Shown: positions 29,800-39,843, counted from the stretch's first letter. The stretch: 64,000 nt of DNA from Sandaracinaceae bacterium (GCA_017881055.1 JADGRF010000034.1:23049-87048); one strand, 5' to 3'. Numbers and translations: made by a program. Notes: generated by a model not told the origin, from the letters alone.

Positions 29800-32700
29800 T
29801 CAGGGCGAGGAGTCTCGCAGACCGTTGTCGCTCGCGCCAGCCGGGGGCTCGGACAGGGATCGGCTGGCAGCCTGCTCGAGCCGCTGCGCGTAGTCGGCCG
29901 CACCCGCGGTCTGCGACAGCCGCACCGCGCTCATGTAGTGCGTGAGCCCGTGCTCCCGATCGCCCATGGCGGAGACGGACAGGCGCGCGTGCAGCGCGGC
30001 GGCGCGTGCCTGCAAGAACGGCAGACGAACCTCGGCGGCGAGCGTGTCCACCTCCTCTAGCACCGCGCGAGCTTCGACGGGCTCACCGGCATCGAGTAGC
30101 GTCTCGACCAAGAGCAACGAGAGCCGGAGTCGACGCGGGCCGTCGAACCCGGCCTGGCTCGCGAGGCGACCCGCTGCCCGCAGCGCCGAGACGGCTTCTT
30201 TCATGCTGTGCTCGGCGCGCCGCAGCTCCGCCAGTGTCAGCTGCACCTCGGCTTGTACGCCGAGCAGGTCGTCTTGATACGTGGCTTCGAGCGCCTGGCC
30301 CAGCAAGCGATACGCCTCGCGCGCACGACTGCGCTGCATCACGACGCGCGCGAGCTCGATCAAGATTTGCGCGCGCTGCAGCGCGGATTGACTCGTGTAC
30401 TCGAGCGCTTCACGCAGCACACCTTCAGCGCCCGTGATGTCCCCGCGCCGTGCCAGCACCGAGCCAAGACGCCGGCTCATGCTGGCGAGCGCGTCATCGA
30501 GCGACGTATCGCCTGACTCGAGCAGCTCTCGGCGACCGAGCTCGATGCCGCGCTGGTAGCCGAGCACGGCCGTGTCCAGGTCGCCGCGCGAAGTAGACAC
30601 ATCGCCCAGGCGCTCCAGCAGCACCAACGCCGAGAGCGCCTCGCCTGCGCCGTGCGCGTGGTGCGCTCTCACTTCGAGCGGCGCGTCCGTCTCCGAGGCG
30701 AGATCGAGCGCACGCAGATGCAATGCTTTGCGCGCCTCCGCCGGTGTGGAGGCTTCGATCAAGTCACGCACGAACGGATGAATGATCTGCAGCGAGCCAT
30801 CCGCCTCCACCACGAAGCCGCGTGCCAACAGCAGCGAAAGGCCGCTCATGTCGTCGCGCTCTGCCATGCGCTGCACGTTCTCTTTGGTGGCGCTGCGCCC
30901 GAGCACGGCAATCGTCTGCAAGAGGCGACGCGCGCTCACGTTGAGGCGCTGAATGCGCTGGGCAACCGCGTCCGCCAAGCGCGACGGCAGTGTGGCATTG
31001 CGCGCGCTGTCTCCGAGACCGAGGCCCAGGCCTTGCAGCTGCTCGATGTACAGCGGCGTGAGCAAGCGATCCTCGGGCTCGGGCTCGGCCATGTCCGAGA
31101 GGCTCCGACCGGCCATGAACGCCTTGGCTTCGCGCATCGTGAAACCGCGCAGCGTGATCACCGTGGTCTCGCGGGGCAGCGGGATGGGCTTGGCCTTGCC
31201 GCTGGCCGTGAGCAGAAACAGCGACGAGTCGGCCGCATAGCGTGGCAGCTCGGCAAGCGCACGTGGCGAGAGCCCGTCGCAGCGATGCAGGTCGTCGACC
31301 ATGAGCACGATGCGCTTGCCGGGAGCGTCCGCGGCAGCTCTACGCACGGCGAAACCCAGCGCACACGCGACCGACCCGATCTTCGATTCGCGGGGATCGC
31401 CGAGCACGCCCGACGGGAACAGCACTTCGCGGATACCCGCCGCTACCAGCGGCTGATTCATGGCCTCGCGATCGGCAAGCGCCGCGAGCGCGTCGTCCTC
31501 GAGCGTGAGCAGACCGCGCAGCAACATACGAATCGGGTGGTACGCCACGGGCGCGCCACTCTCGTGCGGGCCGGCGCCGATCACGATGTCGCCGGCGCGA
31601 TCCGCACGCTCGGCGATCTCGGCGAGCAAGCGCGTACGCCCTACGCCGGACTCGCCGATCACGTTCACGGACACGACGCGGCCCTGTGCGGACTTGCGCT
31701 CGCTCTCGATCGCCTCCAGCTCGCGCTGCCGGCCCACCAAGAACGGGTGCTGCGTGCGCGCGATCGTCATGCGCGGCGGCAGCGACATGCGCGCGCTGGG
31801 CGGGGTGACGTGAACCGCGAGCGGCGCGCCGCACTCCGCGCAGAAGCGCTTGGGGAACGGCGAGCGCGCACCGCACGCGGCGCACGTGACCTCGGCGCTG
31901 CGCGGCGACAGCTCGCGACCGACGCGCCGCAGCTCGCTCGCCATTTCGTCGGCACGCGCGTAGCGATCCGCCGTGCTCTTCGCGAGGGCGTGCATCACCA
32001 CATCCACCAAGAGCGCTGGAATGTCGCGCTCCGGTGCGACCTCACGCGGGTCGGGCACGGGCTCCTGAATGTGCTTGAGCACGACGTTGGTCGGCGTGTC
32101 CGCCATGAACGGCAGACGCTCGGTCAAGAGCTCATAGAGCATCACGCCCACCGAATAGATATCGCCGCGCGCGTCGACCTCTTCGCCACGTCCCTGCTCG
32201 GGCGACATGTAGTCGGGCGTGCCGCACACCAGGCCCGGCAGCGTGATCGACCTCGCGCCCTGCGTCCCGCGCAGCAACTTGGCGAGCCCGAAGTCGACCA
32301 CCTTCACCAAGTCACCGCCCGCTTTCAGGCGCTCGATGATCACGTTCTCGGGCTTCAGATCGCGATGCACGACATCGAGCGCGTGCGCTTCGCCGAGCGC
32401 ATCGAGCACCGCGCTCACGATGTCGCAGATGCGAGGCAACGGCAGCGGGCCGTCTTCACGCATCATGCGCGCGAGATCCTTGCCCTGCAGGAACTCCATG
32501 ACGAGATAGAGGATCCCGTCGTCGGTGCGACCGAAGTCGATGATGCTGACGCTGTTCGGGTGATTGAGCCGGCTGGCCGCGCGCGCCTCCGTGTAGAAGC
32601 GCGCGACCGACTGCTCGTCCGAGAGCAGGTGCGGGTGGATGACCTTGATCGCGACCGTGCGGCCCAGCATGCTCTGCTCGGCTCGATACACGCGACCCAT

Positions 32701-32865
32701 GCCGCCGACACCAACCAGATCGAGCATTACGTACGAGCCACCGATCGTGCGACCGATCAACGGATCGTTGCTCGCGGCCTCGTTCGCTTTCGCGCCAGCC
32801 CCGCACGACGGACAGAAACGATCCACCTCGCCGTGGGGCGTCCCGCACTGATGGCACAGGATCAC
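29800..32865 (-). CDS. Ser/Thr protein kinase fused to AAA/NTPase and TPR-like repeats, with two zinc ribbons
   Basis: CHQCGTPHGEVDRFCPSCG; GVGGMGRVYRAEQ, HRDLKPENV, VDFGLAKL; second ribbon CAACGARSPFPKRFCAECG; degenerate Walker A GESGVGRTRLL. Confidence 0.92.
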   Translation of the reverse strand: MILCHQCGTPHGEVDRFCPSCGAGAKANEAASNDPLIGRTIGGSYVMLDLVGVGGMGRVYRAEQSMLGRTVAIKVIHPHLLSDEQSVARFYTEARAASRLNHPNSVSIIDFGRTDDGILYLVMEFLQGKDLARMMREDGPLPLPRICDIVSAVLDALGEAHALDVVHRDLKPENVIIERLKAGGDLVKVVDFGLAKLLRGTQGARSITLPGLVCGTPDYMSPEQGRGEEVDARGDIYSVGVMLYELLTERLPFMADTPTNVVLKHIQEPVPDPREVAPERDIPALLVDVVMHALAKSTADRYARADEMASELRRVGRELSPRSAEVTCAACGARSPFPKRFCAECGAPLAVHVTPPSARMSLPPRMTIARTQHPFLVGRQRELEAIESERKSAQGRVVSVNVIGESGVGRTRLLAEIAERADRAGDIVIGAGPHESGAPVAYHPIRMLLRGLLTLEDDALAALADREAMNQPLVAAGIREVLFPSGVLGDPRESKIGSVACALGFAVRRAAADAPGKRIVLMVDDLHRCDGLSPRALAELPRYAADSSLFLLTASGKAKPIPLPRETTVITLRGFTMREAKAFMAGRSLSDMAEPEPEDRLLTPLYIEQLQGLGLGLGDSARNATLPSRLADAVAQRIQRLNVSARRLLQTIAVLGRSATKENVQRMAERDDMSGLSLLLARGFVVEADGSLQIIHPFVRDLIEASTPAEARKALHLRALDLASETDAPLEVRAHHAHGAGEALSALVLLERLGDVSTSRGDLDTAVLGYQRGIELGRRELLESGDTSLDDALASMSRRLGSVLARRGDITGAEGVLREALEYTSQSALQRAQILIELARVVMQRSRAREAYRLLGQALEATYQDDLLGVQAEVQLTLAELRRAEHSMKEAVSALRAAGRLASQAGFDGPRRLRLSLLLVETLLDAGEPVEARAVLEEVDTLAAEVRLPFLQARAAALHARLSVSAMGDREHGLTHYMSAVRLSQTAGAADYAQRLEQAASRSLSEPPAGASDNGLRDSSP

Positions 32866-33699
32866 ATGTCCGAGGATACTCTAAGCGCGCCAAGCCCCAA
32901 AGCACCGACCGACACGTCGAGCTTTCACCCGCCGACGCCGAACCGGTGGGCCACTTCACTCGTAGTGGCGGGCCTCGGCGTGAACGCGCTGCTGGTGTGC
33001 GTCGGCTGGCCAGCTCTCGTCTCTGACGCGGCAGCCGGAAACACGAGCCTCGGACTCACGCTGGTGGCGCTTCTTGCGCTGGCCGTCGGTGTTGCCACGC
33101 TGCTCCGCGACTCACAAGCCACCGCCCGCTGGTCGCTGCTGTGCGCGTTCCCTGCCGCTATTGGCTGCAGTCTGGCCGTCGTCCCCGAAGCCGCGCTCGA
33201 GCGGGCGCACGGCCCGTCGTCACTGTCTCTCGCCGTGCTCGCGCTTTTGGCCCATTGCGCGGGTAGCATCGCGGCCTGTCGTCCGAACGCCACCAGCCTG
33301 CCGCTGGCGTCACGCCCACTCGCGCAGACCGGCTCGGCCACGGCAAGCGCGCCCAACCCGCCCGACCCACAACCGGCCGCGCTCGCAACCACGCTGCTCC
33401 GGGGCCTGGTCGTGTCCCTCCTGCTGGCCGGTGCGTTCGCCATCGCGGTACTCGCGCCCACCCTCCCAAGCTACGGGCAGGTCGAGGCCGCCTGGGGTGA
33501 CTCAGCCAGGGCGGGCGCCGTGCTCGCCGCGGTGGTCGCCGGGGCACTCGCGACCTCGCTGCTCGCGCTGCACCTGGGCACGCTGCTGCGCCTCTCCGAC
33601 ACGCCACCCACCCCGAGCGCGCCCGAACGTCGCATGCGCGTCGCGCTGGCGTTGTTCGTGTCCGTGCTCGGCGCGGTCGTCTACTACACGATCAGCTAA
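32866..33699 (+). CDS. Polytopic membrane protein, unknown function
   Basis: In-frame ATG at 32866; several TM segments; only this 3' part of the 30652-33699 ORF looks protein-like. Confidence 0.65.
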   Translation: MSEDTLSAPSPKAPTDTSSFHPPTPNRWATSLVVAGLGVNALLVCVGWPALVSDAAAGNTSLGLTLVALLALAVGVATLLRDSQATARWSLLCAFPAAIGCSLAVVPEAALERAHGPSSLSLAVLALLAHCAGSIAACRPNATSLPLASRPLAQTGSATASAPNPPDPQPAALATTLLRGLVVSLLLAGAFAIAVLAPTLPSYGQVEAAWGDSARAGAVLAAVVAGALATSLLALHLGTLLRLSDTPPTPSAPERRMRVALALFVSVLGAVVYYTIS

Positions 33700-33701
33700 A
33701 C

Positions 33702-35921
33702 TCAGCGGCCGCTCTCATCGAGCCTGCGCATCCCTTCGAGCAACAAGCTCTCCGGGCCCAGCTCGATCTTGCGCTCGCTGGTGCGGAAATTCGGGTCGAG
33801 CTCGAAGTCGCCGCCGGTCAGGCTGAGCATCTCGTAGAACGCTTCTTCTTTGCGCAAGTCGCCAAAGTTCGCGTCGAAGATCTGGCCTTCGGAGAAGCTG
33901 ATGTCGCCGCGCTTGCCCTCGGACGAGATCGCGAGCTTGCCGCTCTTGCGACCGTGGAAGAGGATCTGCACGACGTCGGGCAGGGCCATCTCGGTGAGCG
34001 AGCCGCTGACACCGCCCGTCTTGCGCTTGCGCCCTGCTCCGTCGAGCACGCGGTTCACCTTGAGCGCGACCACGTCCGGCGATGCCGGCTTGTTGATGAA
34101 GTCGTCCGCGCCCAGCTCGAAGCCACGCTGCACGATCTCGCTCTCGTCCTTGTTGCTGAGGAAGATGAACGGCACTTCGTTGCCCGACTCGCGCACCTTC
34201 TGCAAGAGCGCGAACCCGTCGAGCGGTCGCAGCTCGACCTCGCTGATCACGATGTCGAATTCGTTGGTGAGCTCGTTCTCGGCGTCAGTCGACGTGCGGG
34301 CGATCGTGACTTCGTAGCCGTGCTCGGCGAGCCGCAGCTCGAGCACCGTGGTCTCTTCGGCGTCGCTGTCGATGATCAGTGCGCGCCTCCGATCGGCCAG
34401 CAGCTTGGCGCGCAGGTCGTCGCCGAGCACGACCAGCTTGAGCACGTCGACCAAGTTGCCATCGAACAGCTTGGCCTTGCACTTGGCCAGCACGTCCCAC
34501 GCTTCCTGCGGCGTGAGCTTCTTGCGAAACGCGTTGCCCGCGTGACCGGTGAGATCGACGTACGTCTCCGTGATCGCGAGCACGCGCGAGCCGAGCGGGA
34601 TTTCCTTGCCCGACTGCCGATCCGGAAAGCCCTGCCCATCCACACGCTCATAGAGATGCGTGAGGATCATCGAAACCTTGTCGGGCAAGCGCACCGACTC
34701 GAAGATGCGCACCGGCGTGAGGTAGCTCTTCTTCGCCTGCTGACGATGCGCATCGTACTGCGCGACGTTGAGCGCGGTGAGGTGATGCGCGGACGACTTG
34801 CCGATGTCGTGCAGGTACGCCGCCGCGATGATCGCGTCCGACTCCGGACTCGCGAGGCCGAGCCGCTCGCACATGCGGCGCGTGACGCGTGCGACCGTCA
34901 TCGAGTGGCCACGCAGATCGCCGCGCTCCTGCTCGAGCAGCGCCACGAGCACGTTGAGCGACTCGAGGAAATCGTGCATCGCCACGCTCGAGGGCGGCGG
35001 CGGCTGTTCGATCGGCAGCTCGGCCGTGGCACGCAGATCGACGTGCTGCTGCCCAGCCGGCAGCTGCATCGCCGAGCCGAACGGTTGCAGACCTGGCATC
35101 GGCATCGCGACAATAGTCGCGGCGTGGCCGAAGCTGCCACCAGCCGCCATCGGAAAACCGCTGGTCGCGGGCGGCATCGGCGCGGGCATCTGCGGCGGGG
35201 GCGGAGGAGGGGGTGGTGGTGGTGGCGCGTGCCGACCGACGATCTCCACCGTGGACGTGCGCCGGCGCGCTTCCTGCGGCTCGACTGGCGCGACCGAGTC
35301 CGGTGGCGGCGGCGCCATCGACGACTGGTCGTACGTCTGCGTGGTGCGACGCGGACGATCTTCGTTGAGCGTGCCGGTGCGCTCGCTGGTGCCGCCATTG
35401 CGCACCGATCCGAAAGCAGCTGCTTCACCCAAGAAATGCAAGCGAATTGCCGCTTGGATCGCTGCGGGACGCGCAATCAGCGCGCGAACCTTCGACGCAC
35501 GCGTCGCGAACTGCACGCTCTTCAACACGTCCGGGTCGTCGGGCTCGACCGTGAGGATCGAAAGCTCTCCGGTGCGCGGCTCGTACTTCACCGGGAACAC
35601 GCACAGCTTCTGGGCGAGCTTCTGCGTGACCAACTTGAGCAGCGATTCGTTGATCGGCGCGCTCGAAAGTTTCTTCGTCGAAACGAAGTACGTCTTGTAG
35701 AGCGCCGCTTGGAACTTGAGCAGCTGCGCTTCGTCGAGTGGGCCGATCTCGATCAGCGCCTCTTCCACGTGCAAACGACGGCGCTTCGCATAAAGCTCGG
35801 CCTGCTCAGCATCGCTCGGCGTGATCGCCCCCTCGGCGAGAAGCGCCTTCAGCAGCTTCTGATTGATCCGCGGGGCGGGGCCTTCTTGTGGATGTAATGA
35901 CGCCACCACTGAGATAGGCAT
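33702..35921 (-). CDS. Multidomain signalling protein: MshEN-like domain, polyproline linker, HD/HD-GYP-like domain, degenerate receiver, PATAN (DUF4388)
   Basis: LLKALLAEGAITPSDAEQAELYAKRRRL; PPPPPPPPPPPP; YLHDIGK...GQGFPDR; ALIIDSDAEETTVLELRLAEHGYEV; GVSGSLTEMALPDVVQILFHGRKSGKL. Confidence 0.85.
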   Translation of the reverse strand: MPISVVASLHPQEGPAPRINQKLLKALLAEGAITPSDAEQAELYAKRRRLHVEEALIEIGPLDEAQLLKFQAALYKTYFVSTKKLSSAPINESLLKLVTQKLAQKLCVFPVKYEPRTGELSILTVEPDDPDVLKSVQFATRASKVRALIARPAAIQAAIRLHFLGEAAAFGSVRNGGTSERTGTLNEDRPRRTTQTYDQSSMAPPPPDSVAPVEPQEARRRTSTVEIVGRHAPPPPPPPPPPPQMPAPMPPATSGFPMAAGGSFGHAATIVAMPMPGLQPFGSAMQLPAGQQHVDLRATAELPIEQPPPPSSVAMHDFLESLNVLVALLEQERGDLRGHSMTVARVTRRMCERLGLASPESDAIIAAAYLHDIGKSSAHHLTALNVAQYDAHRQQAKKSYLTPVRIFESVRLPDKVSMILTHLYERVDGQGFPDRQSGKEIPLGSRVLAITETYVDLTGHAGNAFRKKLTPQEAWDVLAKCKAKLFDGNLVDVLKLVVLGDDLRAKLLADRRRALIIDSDAEETTVLELRLAEHGYEVTIARTSTDAENELTNEFDIVISEVELRPLDGFALLQKVRESGNEVPFIFLSNKDESEIVQRGFELGADDFINKPASPDVVALKVNRVLDGAGRKRKTGGVSGSLTEMALPDVVQILFHGRKSGKLAISSEGKRGDISFSEGQIFDANFGDLRKEEAFYEMLSLTGGDFELDPNFRTSERKIELGPESLLLEGMRRLDESGR

Positions 35922-36118
35922 TGTAACTCATGGGGAGGCAGGAAGAAGGGGCAAGAACGCTTCGTGCGCCGCATCGGGTCCGGCGGGCGTCCGCAGCGGT
36001 TGGCTGCATGTGGGCGCGCGGGAGCTTCGGTGATCCCGAGCGGCATGCTCCCCCACAGCTGCGTGCGCTGGCGCTCGAAACGACGCGTGGCCTGCTACGT
36101 TTCCGCGGGGGCACTACC

Positions 36119-37348
36119 ATGCGCCACGCCGCGATCGCGATTTCCGTCCTGTGTCTGGCCCCGACCGCCGTGTTTCCGGCCCAGGCGCAGCCGAAGCCGG
36201 CGCCGGCGCCGCAACGATACAGCGCGCACTTCTATCGCTTGGCGGCCGATCCCGGCAGCGTGCAAGCCTCGGCGCGGCTGCTGCAGGCGCTCACTCTCCT
36301 GCAGCAAGCGGCGCAGGTGCTGCCAACCGATTGGCGATCTCTGTGCGAGCGCACACTCGCGCTGCAACTGTCGCCGGAGCACGGAGACGAGGCGGCCCAG
36401 CGCGCGGGCAAGGAACAGGCGCTGCAGCTGGTCGCACGACAGGCCGAGGCGCGCCGCAGCATGATCGACGCCGCGCTTGCGACGCTCGACAGCGCGCTCG
36501 CGCTCGCGCCACAGAATGTCGATCTACTTTACGTGCGCGCGCGCGCACTGGCGGCGTGGGAGCAACCGGTTGCGCCGCCTCCGCGTGCTCGGTCCGGGCC
36601 CGTGGCCCCGCCTCGAGGCTGCGACGTGCAGCGACGCGACACCGAAGCCAGCGCTGCGCTCGAGCTCGTGATGCAGGTCGACCCGGGCTACGCCGCCAAC
36701 CAAGTCGCGTTCGAGCTCGGCATCGAGCGAACGCGCCTGCACGACTTCGCGGGCGCGGCCGAGGCGTACGCGCGCGCCATCGAGCTCACCTGGCGGGCGC
36801 ACGACGCAGCCATCAGCGAAGCGAACTTGGCCGAGGTCACGATGCTCGCGGGTGATCCGGCCGGCGCGCTTCCGCACTACCAGCAGGCGCTGGGCTTGTC
36901 CGGTGGACCGGGCGGGACGCGCGACTACGCGCTCGCACGCTTCGGGATCGCGGTGGCCGAGGATCGCCTGGGCGAGCACGAGAAAGCGCTGACGAGCGCG
37001 GCCCAGGCCACGGAGAGCGCCGGCCGCACGCTCTCGGCGCTCGAAGCAGACGGCGTGTTCTTCGAGCCAGCCTACGAACGGCACTACTACCTCGCGCTCG
37101 GCCACGAGTCGCTCGCGCAGCTGGCACCCGAAGCGCGTGCAGCACACCTGGCAGCCGCACGGCTGGAGTATCAGGCCTTCGTCACGGCCGCCCCGGAAAG
37201 CGACCCTTACCGGGAAGCGGCGCAGACAGACTTGGGGGCCATCGTGCGCGAGCTCGCAGCCCTACCTCACCCAGTCGCGCCGAAGCCAGATCGTCAGCTG
37301 GAACGACTCAAGCCACGACGGCAGTCGCCGTCCGGCGCTGCAAAATGA
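36119..37348 (+). CDS. Exported TPR-containing protein
   Basis: Signal peptide MRHAAIAISVLCLAPTAVFPAQA; repeated TPR-like helices (AYARAIELTW..., HYQQALGL...). Confidence 0.7.
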   Translation: MRHAAIAISVLCLAPTAVFPAQAQPKPAPAPQRYSAHFYRLAADPGSVQASARLLQALTLLQQAAQVLPTDWRSLCERTLALQLSPEHGDEAAQRAGKEQALQLVARQAEARRSMIDAALATLDSALALAPQNVDLLYVRARALAAWEQPVAPPPRARSGPVAPPRGCDVQRRDTEASAALELVMQVDPGYAANQVAFELGIERTRLHDFAGAAEAYARAIELTWRAHDAAISEANLAEVTMLAGDPAGALPHYQQALGLSGGPGGTRDYALARFGIAVAEDRLGEHEKALTSAAQATESAGRTLSALEADGVFFEPAYERHYYLALGHESLAQLAPEARAAHLAAARLEYQAFVTAAPESDPYREAAQTDLGAIVRELAALPHPVAPKPDRQLERLKPRRQSPSGAAK

Positions 37349-38522
37349 CCGCGGACGCATTGCCGTAGTAGCCCACGGCGAGCACCAGCACGTGCTCGAT
37401 GTGCTCGGGCCGCTTGCCCTGCACGACCGGGCCGATCTCGACGCCATCGAACCAGCTGAGCACGCAGGCCATCGCCAGGGCACCGGCGGCACCGAACGTC
37501 TCGCCGAACAACGCCTTCGGCGCGATCACGCACGGCCGCGCGCCCAGCACGGCTTCGATACCCGACAGCTCCGCGGCATCGAAATGCGGGATGCCGCTCG
37601 CCGCGCTCGCCACGACGTCGATGTCGGCCGCCGTCAGCTGCGCATCCGAGAGCGCCATGCGGATCGCGCGCTGCACCGCGAGCGGCGAGACGTGCACGAG
37701 TAGCGCCTGCGACTCCGGCGGCTCGAACGCATTGCCATAGCCCACGATGTCGGCGAGCACATGCGCACCGCGGCTCTTCGCGAACTCCTGCGTCTCGAGG
37801 CATAGGTACGCAGCCCCCTCGCCCAGGCGCATGCCCTGGCTTTCACGGCGACCCGGCGCGAACACGCGCTCGCCCTCCGCCAACACATCGAGCTTGCGGA
37901 ACGCCAAGTACAGCGGCTCGCTCAGCGATTCACCGCCGCCGACCAGAAACGCGTCAGCGCGCCCGTTGCGCAAATGAGTCTCGCTGCTGAGCACGGCGTC
38001 GAGCGAGCCGCAGTTGCCGTCGACCACGGTCACGTTCGGAGCGCGCAGGTCTTCCCAGATGCTCACGTAACCAGCCGCCGCGTTGATCACGGTGTTCGGA
38101 AAGCGGTTGGGATTCAGAAAGCGCGGGTCCTCGAGCTCGGAGACCTGCACCGCTTCGGTGATCGCTTCGAGCGAGCCGTACGCCGTCGCGGAGCACAGGC
38201 CAATGCGATGCGGCGAGAACTTGTGCACACCGTCCTGCTTGAGCCCGCTGTCCTCGAGCGCGAGCTTGGCCGCGACGATCAAGAGCTTGGTCAAACGATC
38301 GAAGTTACGCAGGCCCTTGTCGCCCAGGTAGTGCTTGGCGTCGAAGTCGAAGCACTCGGCCGCTGTCGGCTGCGGAATGATCTTCGGATCGAGGCACGAA
38401 GGATGATCGTGGAACACGTCGGGGCCGCCGCGCGAGTGCGCGACCAGCGCCCGCCGGAAGGCTTCGGCGCCAATGCCGATCGGGCTGACCAGCCCGTAGC
38501 CGGTGATCGCGTACGGGTTCAC
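37308..38522 (-). CDS. Beta-ketoacyl synthase-like, catalytic His residues replaced (CLF-like)
   Basis: KS fold motifs VVDGNCGSLDAVLSS, DIDVVASAASGIPHFDAAE, APKALFGETFGAAGALA; GTGA overlap with upstream KS. Confidence 0.88.
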   Translation of the reverse strand: MNPYAITGYGLVSPIGIGAEAFRRALVAHSRGGPDVFHDHPSCLDPKIIPQPTAAECFDFDAKHYLGDKGLRNFDRLTKLLIVAAKLALEDSGLKQDGVHKFSPHRIGLCSATAYGSLEAITEAVQVSELEDPRFLNPNRFPNTVINAAAGYVSIWEDLRAPNVTVVDGNCGSLDAVLSSETHLRNGRADAFLVGGGESLSEPLYLAFRKLDVLAEGERVFAPGRRESQGMRLGEGAAYLCLETQEFAKSRGAHVLADIVGYGNAFEPPESQALLVHVSPLAVQRAIRMALSDAQLTAADIDVVASAASGIPHFDAAELSGIEAVLGARPCVIAPKALFGETFGAAGALAMACVLSWFDGVEIGPVVQGKRPEHIEHVLVLAVGYYGNASAVILQRRTATAVVA

Positions 38523-39805
38523 GGGGCGACGGCTGCAGCGGCCGCAGCCGCGTTGTCGGAGAGAGCCGCCCTGTAGGCCTCGTTCGGATCCGGCAAGCGA
38601 CCCGGCTTGGCAAACGCGACCACGGCATCGTACCCGCCGAACGCGAGCGCGTTGTTGAGCACGATGTCGGCGCGACCGCTGGCCGCGCGGTTCGCGACCA
38701 AGTTGAGATCGCACTCGGGGTCGGGCGTCTCGTAGCTCACGGTGGGCGGATAGATGCCCGTCTGCACGGTGAGCACGCAAGCCACGGCTTCGAGCGCGCT
38801 GGCCGCACCCATGCAGTGCCCGAGCATGCCCTTCATGCTGCTGACCGCGACCGGACGCGAGCCGAACACCTCGCGGATCACGAGCGCCTCGACCTTGTCG
38901 TTGGCGTGCGTGCCGGTGCCGTGCGCGTTGATGAAGTCGATGTCGTCGGCGGTCACGCCGCTGCGCGCGATCGCTTCGCGCATGGCAACCAAGCTGCCGA
39001 TGCCCTCGGGATGCGGACGTGTGATGTGATGCGCGTCGCACGCCAGGCCCGTGCCGCCGATCTCGGCCATCGGCGTTGCGCCACGGCGCACCGCGTGCGC
39101 TTCCGACTCGAGCACGAGCACGCCCGCACCTTCACCGACGATCAAGCCCTTGCGGTTCTTGTCGAACGGCTGACAGCGCTCCGGCGCCACCGCACCCAAG
39201 CGCACGAAGCCCGCGAACTGCAGCTTCTGCAGGAGCTCGCTCGCACCGGTGATCACGACATCCGCGCGCCCTGCGCGGATCAAGTCCGCTGCAAACGCGA
39301 TCGAGTAGTTGCCAGCTGCACACGCGGCCGGCAGCGTCTGCACCATGCCGCGCGCACCGAACGCACGCGCCAAGTGGATGGGCAGGAGCGTGGAGCCGTA
39401 GAGCGGAAGCTTGTTCGGCAGCACGGCATCGTTGCCGCCGTGAATCCACGATTCCTCGAGCTCACCGATCACGTCGGCCTCACCCATCGTCGTGCCCAAG
39501 ATCACAGAGGTGCGATCACCCGCCAGGTGCTTCGGTAGCAGCCCCGCGTCGGTGACGGCCATGCGTGCTGCGGCGAGCGCGAACGCGGAGCAACGACCCA
39601 TGCGGCGCGCTTCGGCGGCCGTGAGAAAGTCGCGCGGGCTGAAGCCTTTGACCTCGGCGGCGACGGTGCGATCCAGCGTCTTGGTGTCGAAGCTCTCGAT
39701 CGTCGAGAAGCCCGAGCGCCCCTCGACGACGGCCTTCCAATACGCGTCGCGGCCAAACCCGAGTGAGCTGACGACGCCGAGACCCGTGACATAGACGCGT
39801 GACAT
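38519..39805 (-). CDS. Beta-ketoacyl-ACP synthase (FabF-like), complete catalytic triad
   Basis: PAACAAGNYSI (Cys), NAHGTGTHANDKVE (His), SMKGMLGHCMGAASALEA (Lys/His). Confidence 0.93.
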   Translation of the reverse strand: MSRVYVTGLGVVSSLGFGRDAYWKAVVEGRSGFSTIESFDTKTLDRTVAAEVKGFSPRDFLTAAEARRMGRCSAFALAAARMAVTDAGLLPKHLAGDRTSVILGTTMGEADVIGELEESWIHGGNDAVLPNKLPLYGSTLLPIHLARAFGARGMVQTLPAACAAGNYSIAFAADLIRAGRADVVITGASELLQKLQFAGFVRLGAVAPERCQPFDKNRKGLIVGEGAGVLVLESEAHAVRRGATPMAEIGGTGLACDAHHITRPHPEGIGSLVAMREAIARSGVTADDIDFINAHGTGTHANDKVEALVIREVFGSRPVAVSSMKGMLGHCMGAASALEAVACVLTVQTGIYPPTVSYETPDPECDLNLVANRAASGRADIVLNNALAFGGYDAVVAFAKPGRLPDPNEAYRAALSDNAAAAAAAVAP

Positions 39806-39814
39806 TCGTGCGAA

Positions 39815-39843
39815 GCTATAGCGTCCGCGATCCGCCACCGCAA
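39815..39843 (-). promoter_or_regulatory. Putative sigma70-like promoter for the KS operon
   Basis: Minus strand TTGCGG-N17-TATAGC; predicted start a few nt from ATG 39805. Confidence 0.4.

Noticed and set aside
30652-32850. N-terminal ~730 codons of the 1015-aa plus-strand ORF
   Set aside because: Antisense to the well-supported kinase/NTPase CDS; composition rich in R/H/A typical of GC-rich shadow frames. Only the part after 32866 looks like a real protein.
33954-35897. 647-aa plus-strand ORF
   Set aside because: Fully antisense to the MshEN-HD-PATAN gene; R/H/D-rich low-information composition.
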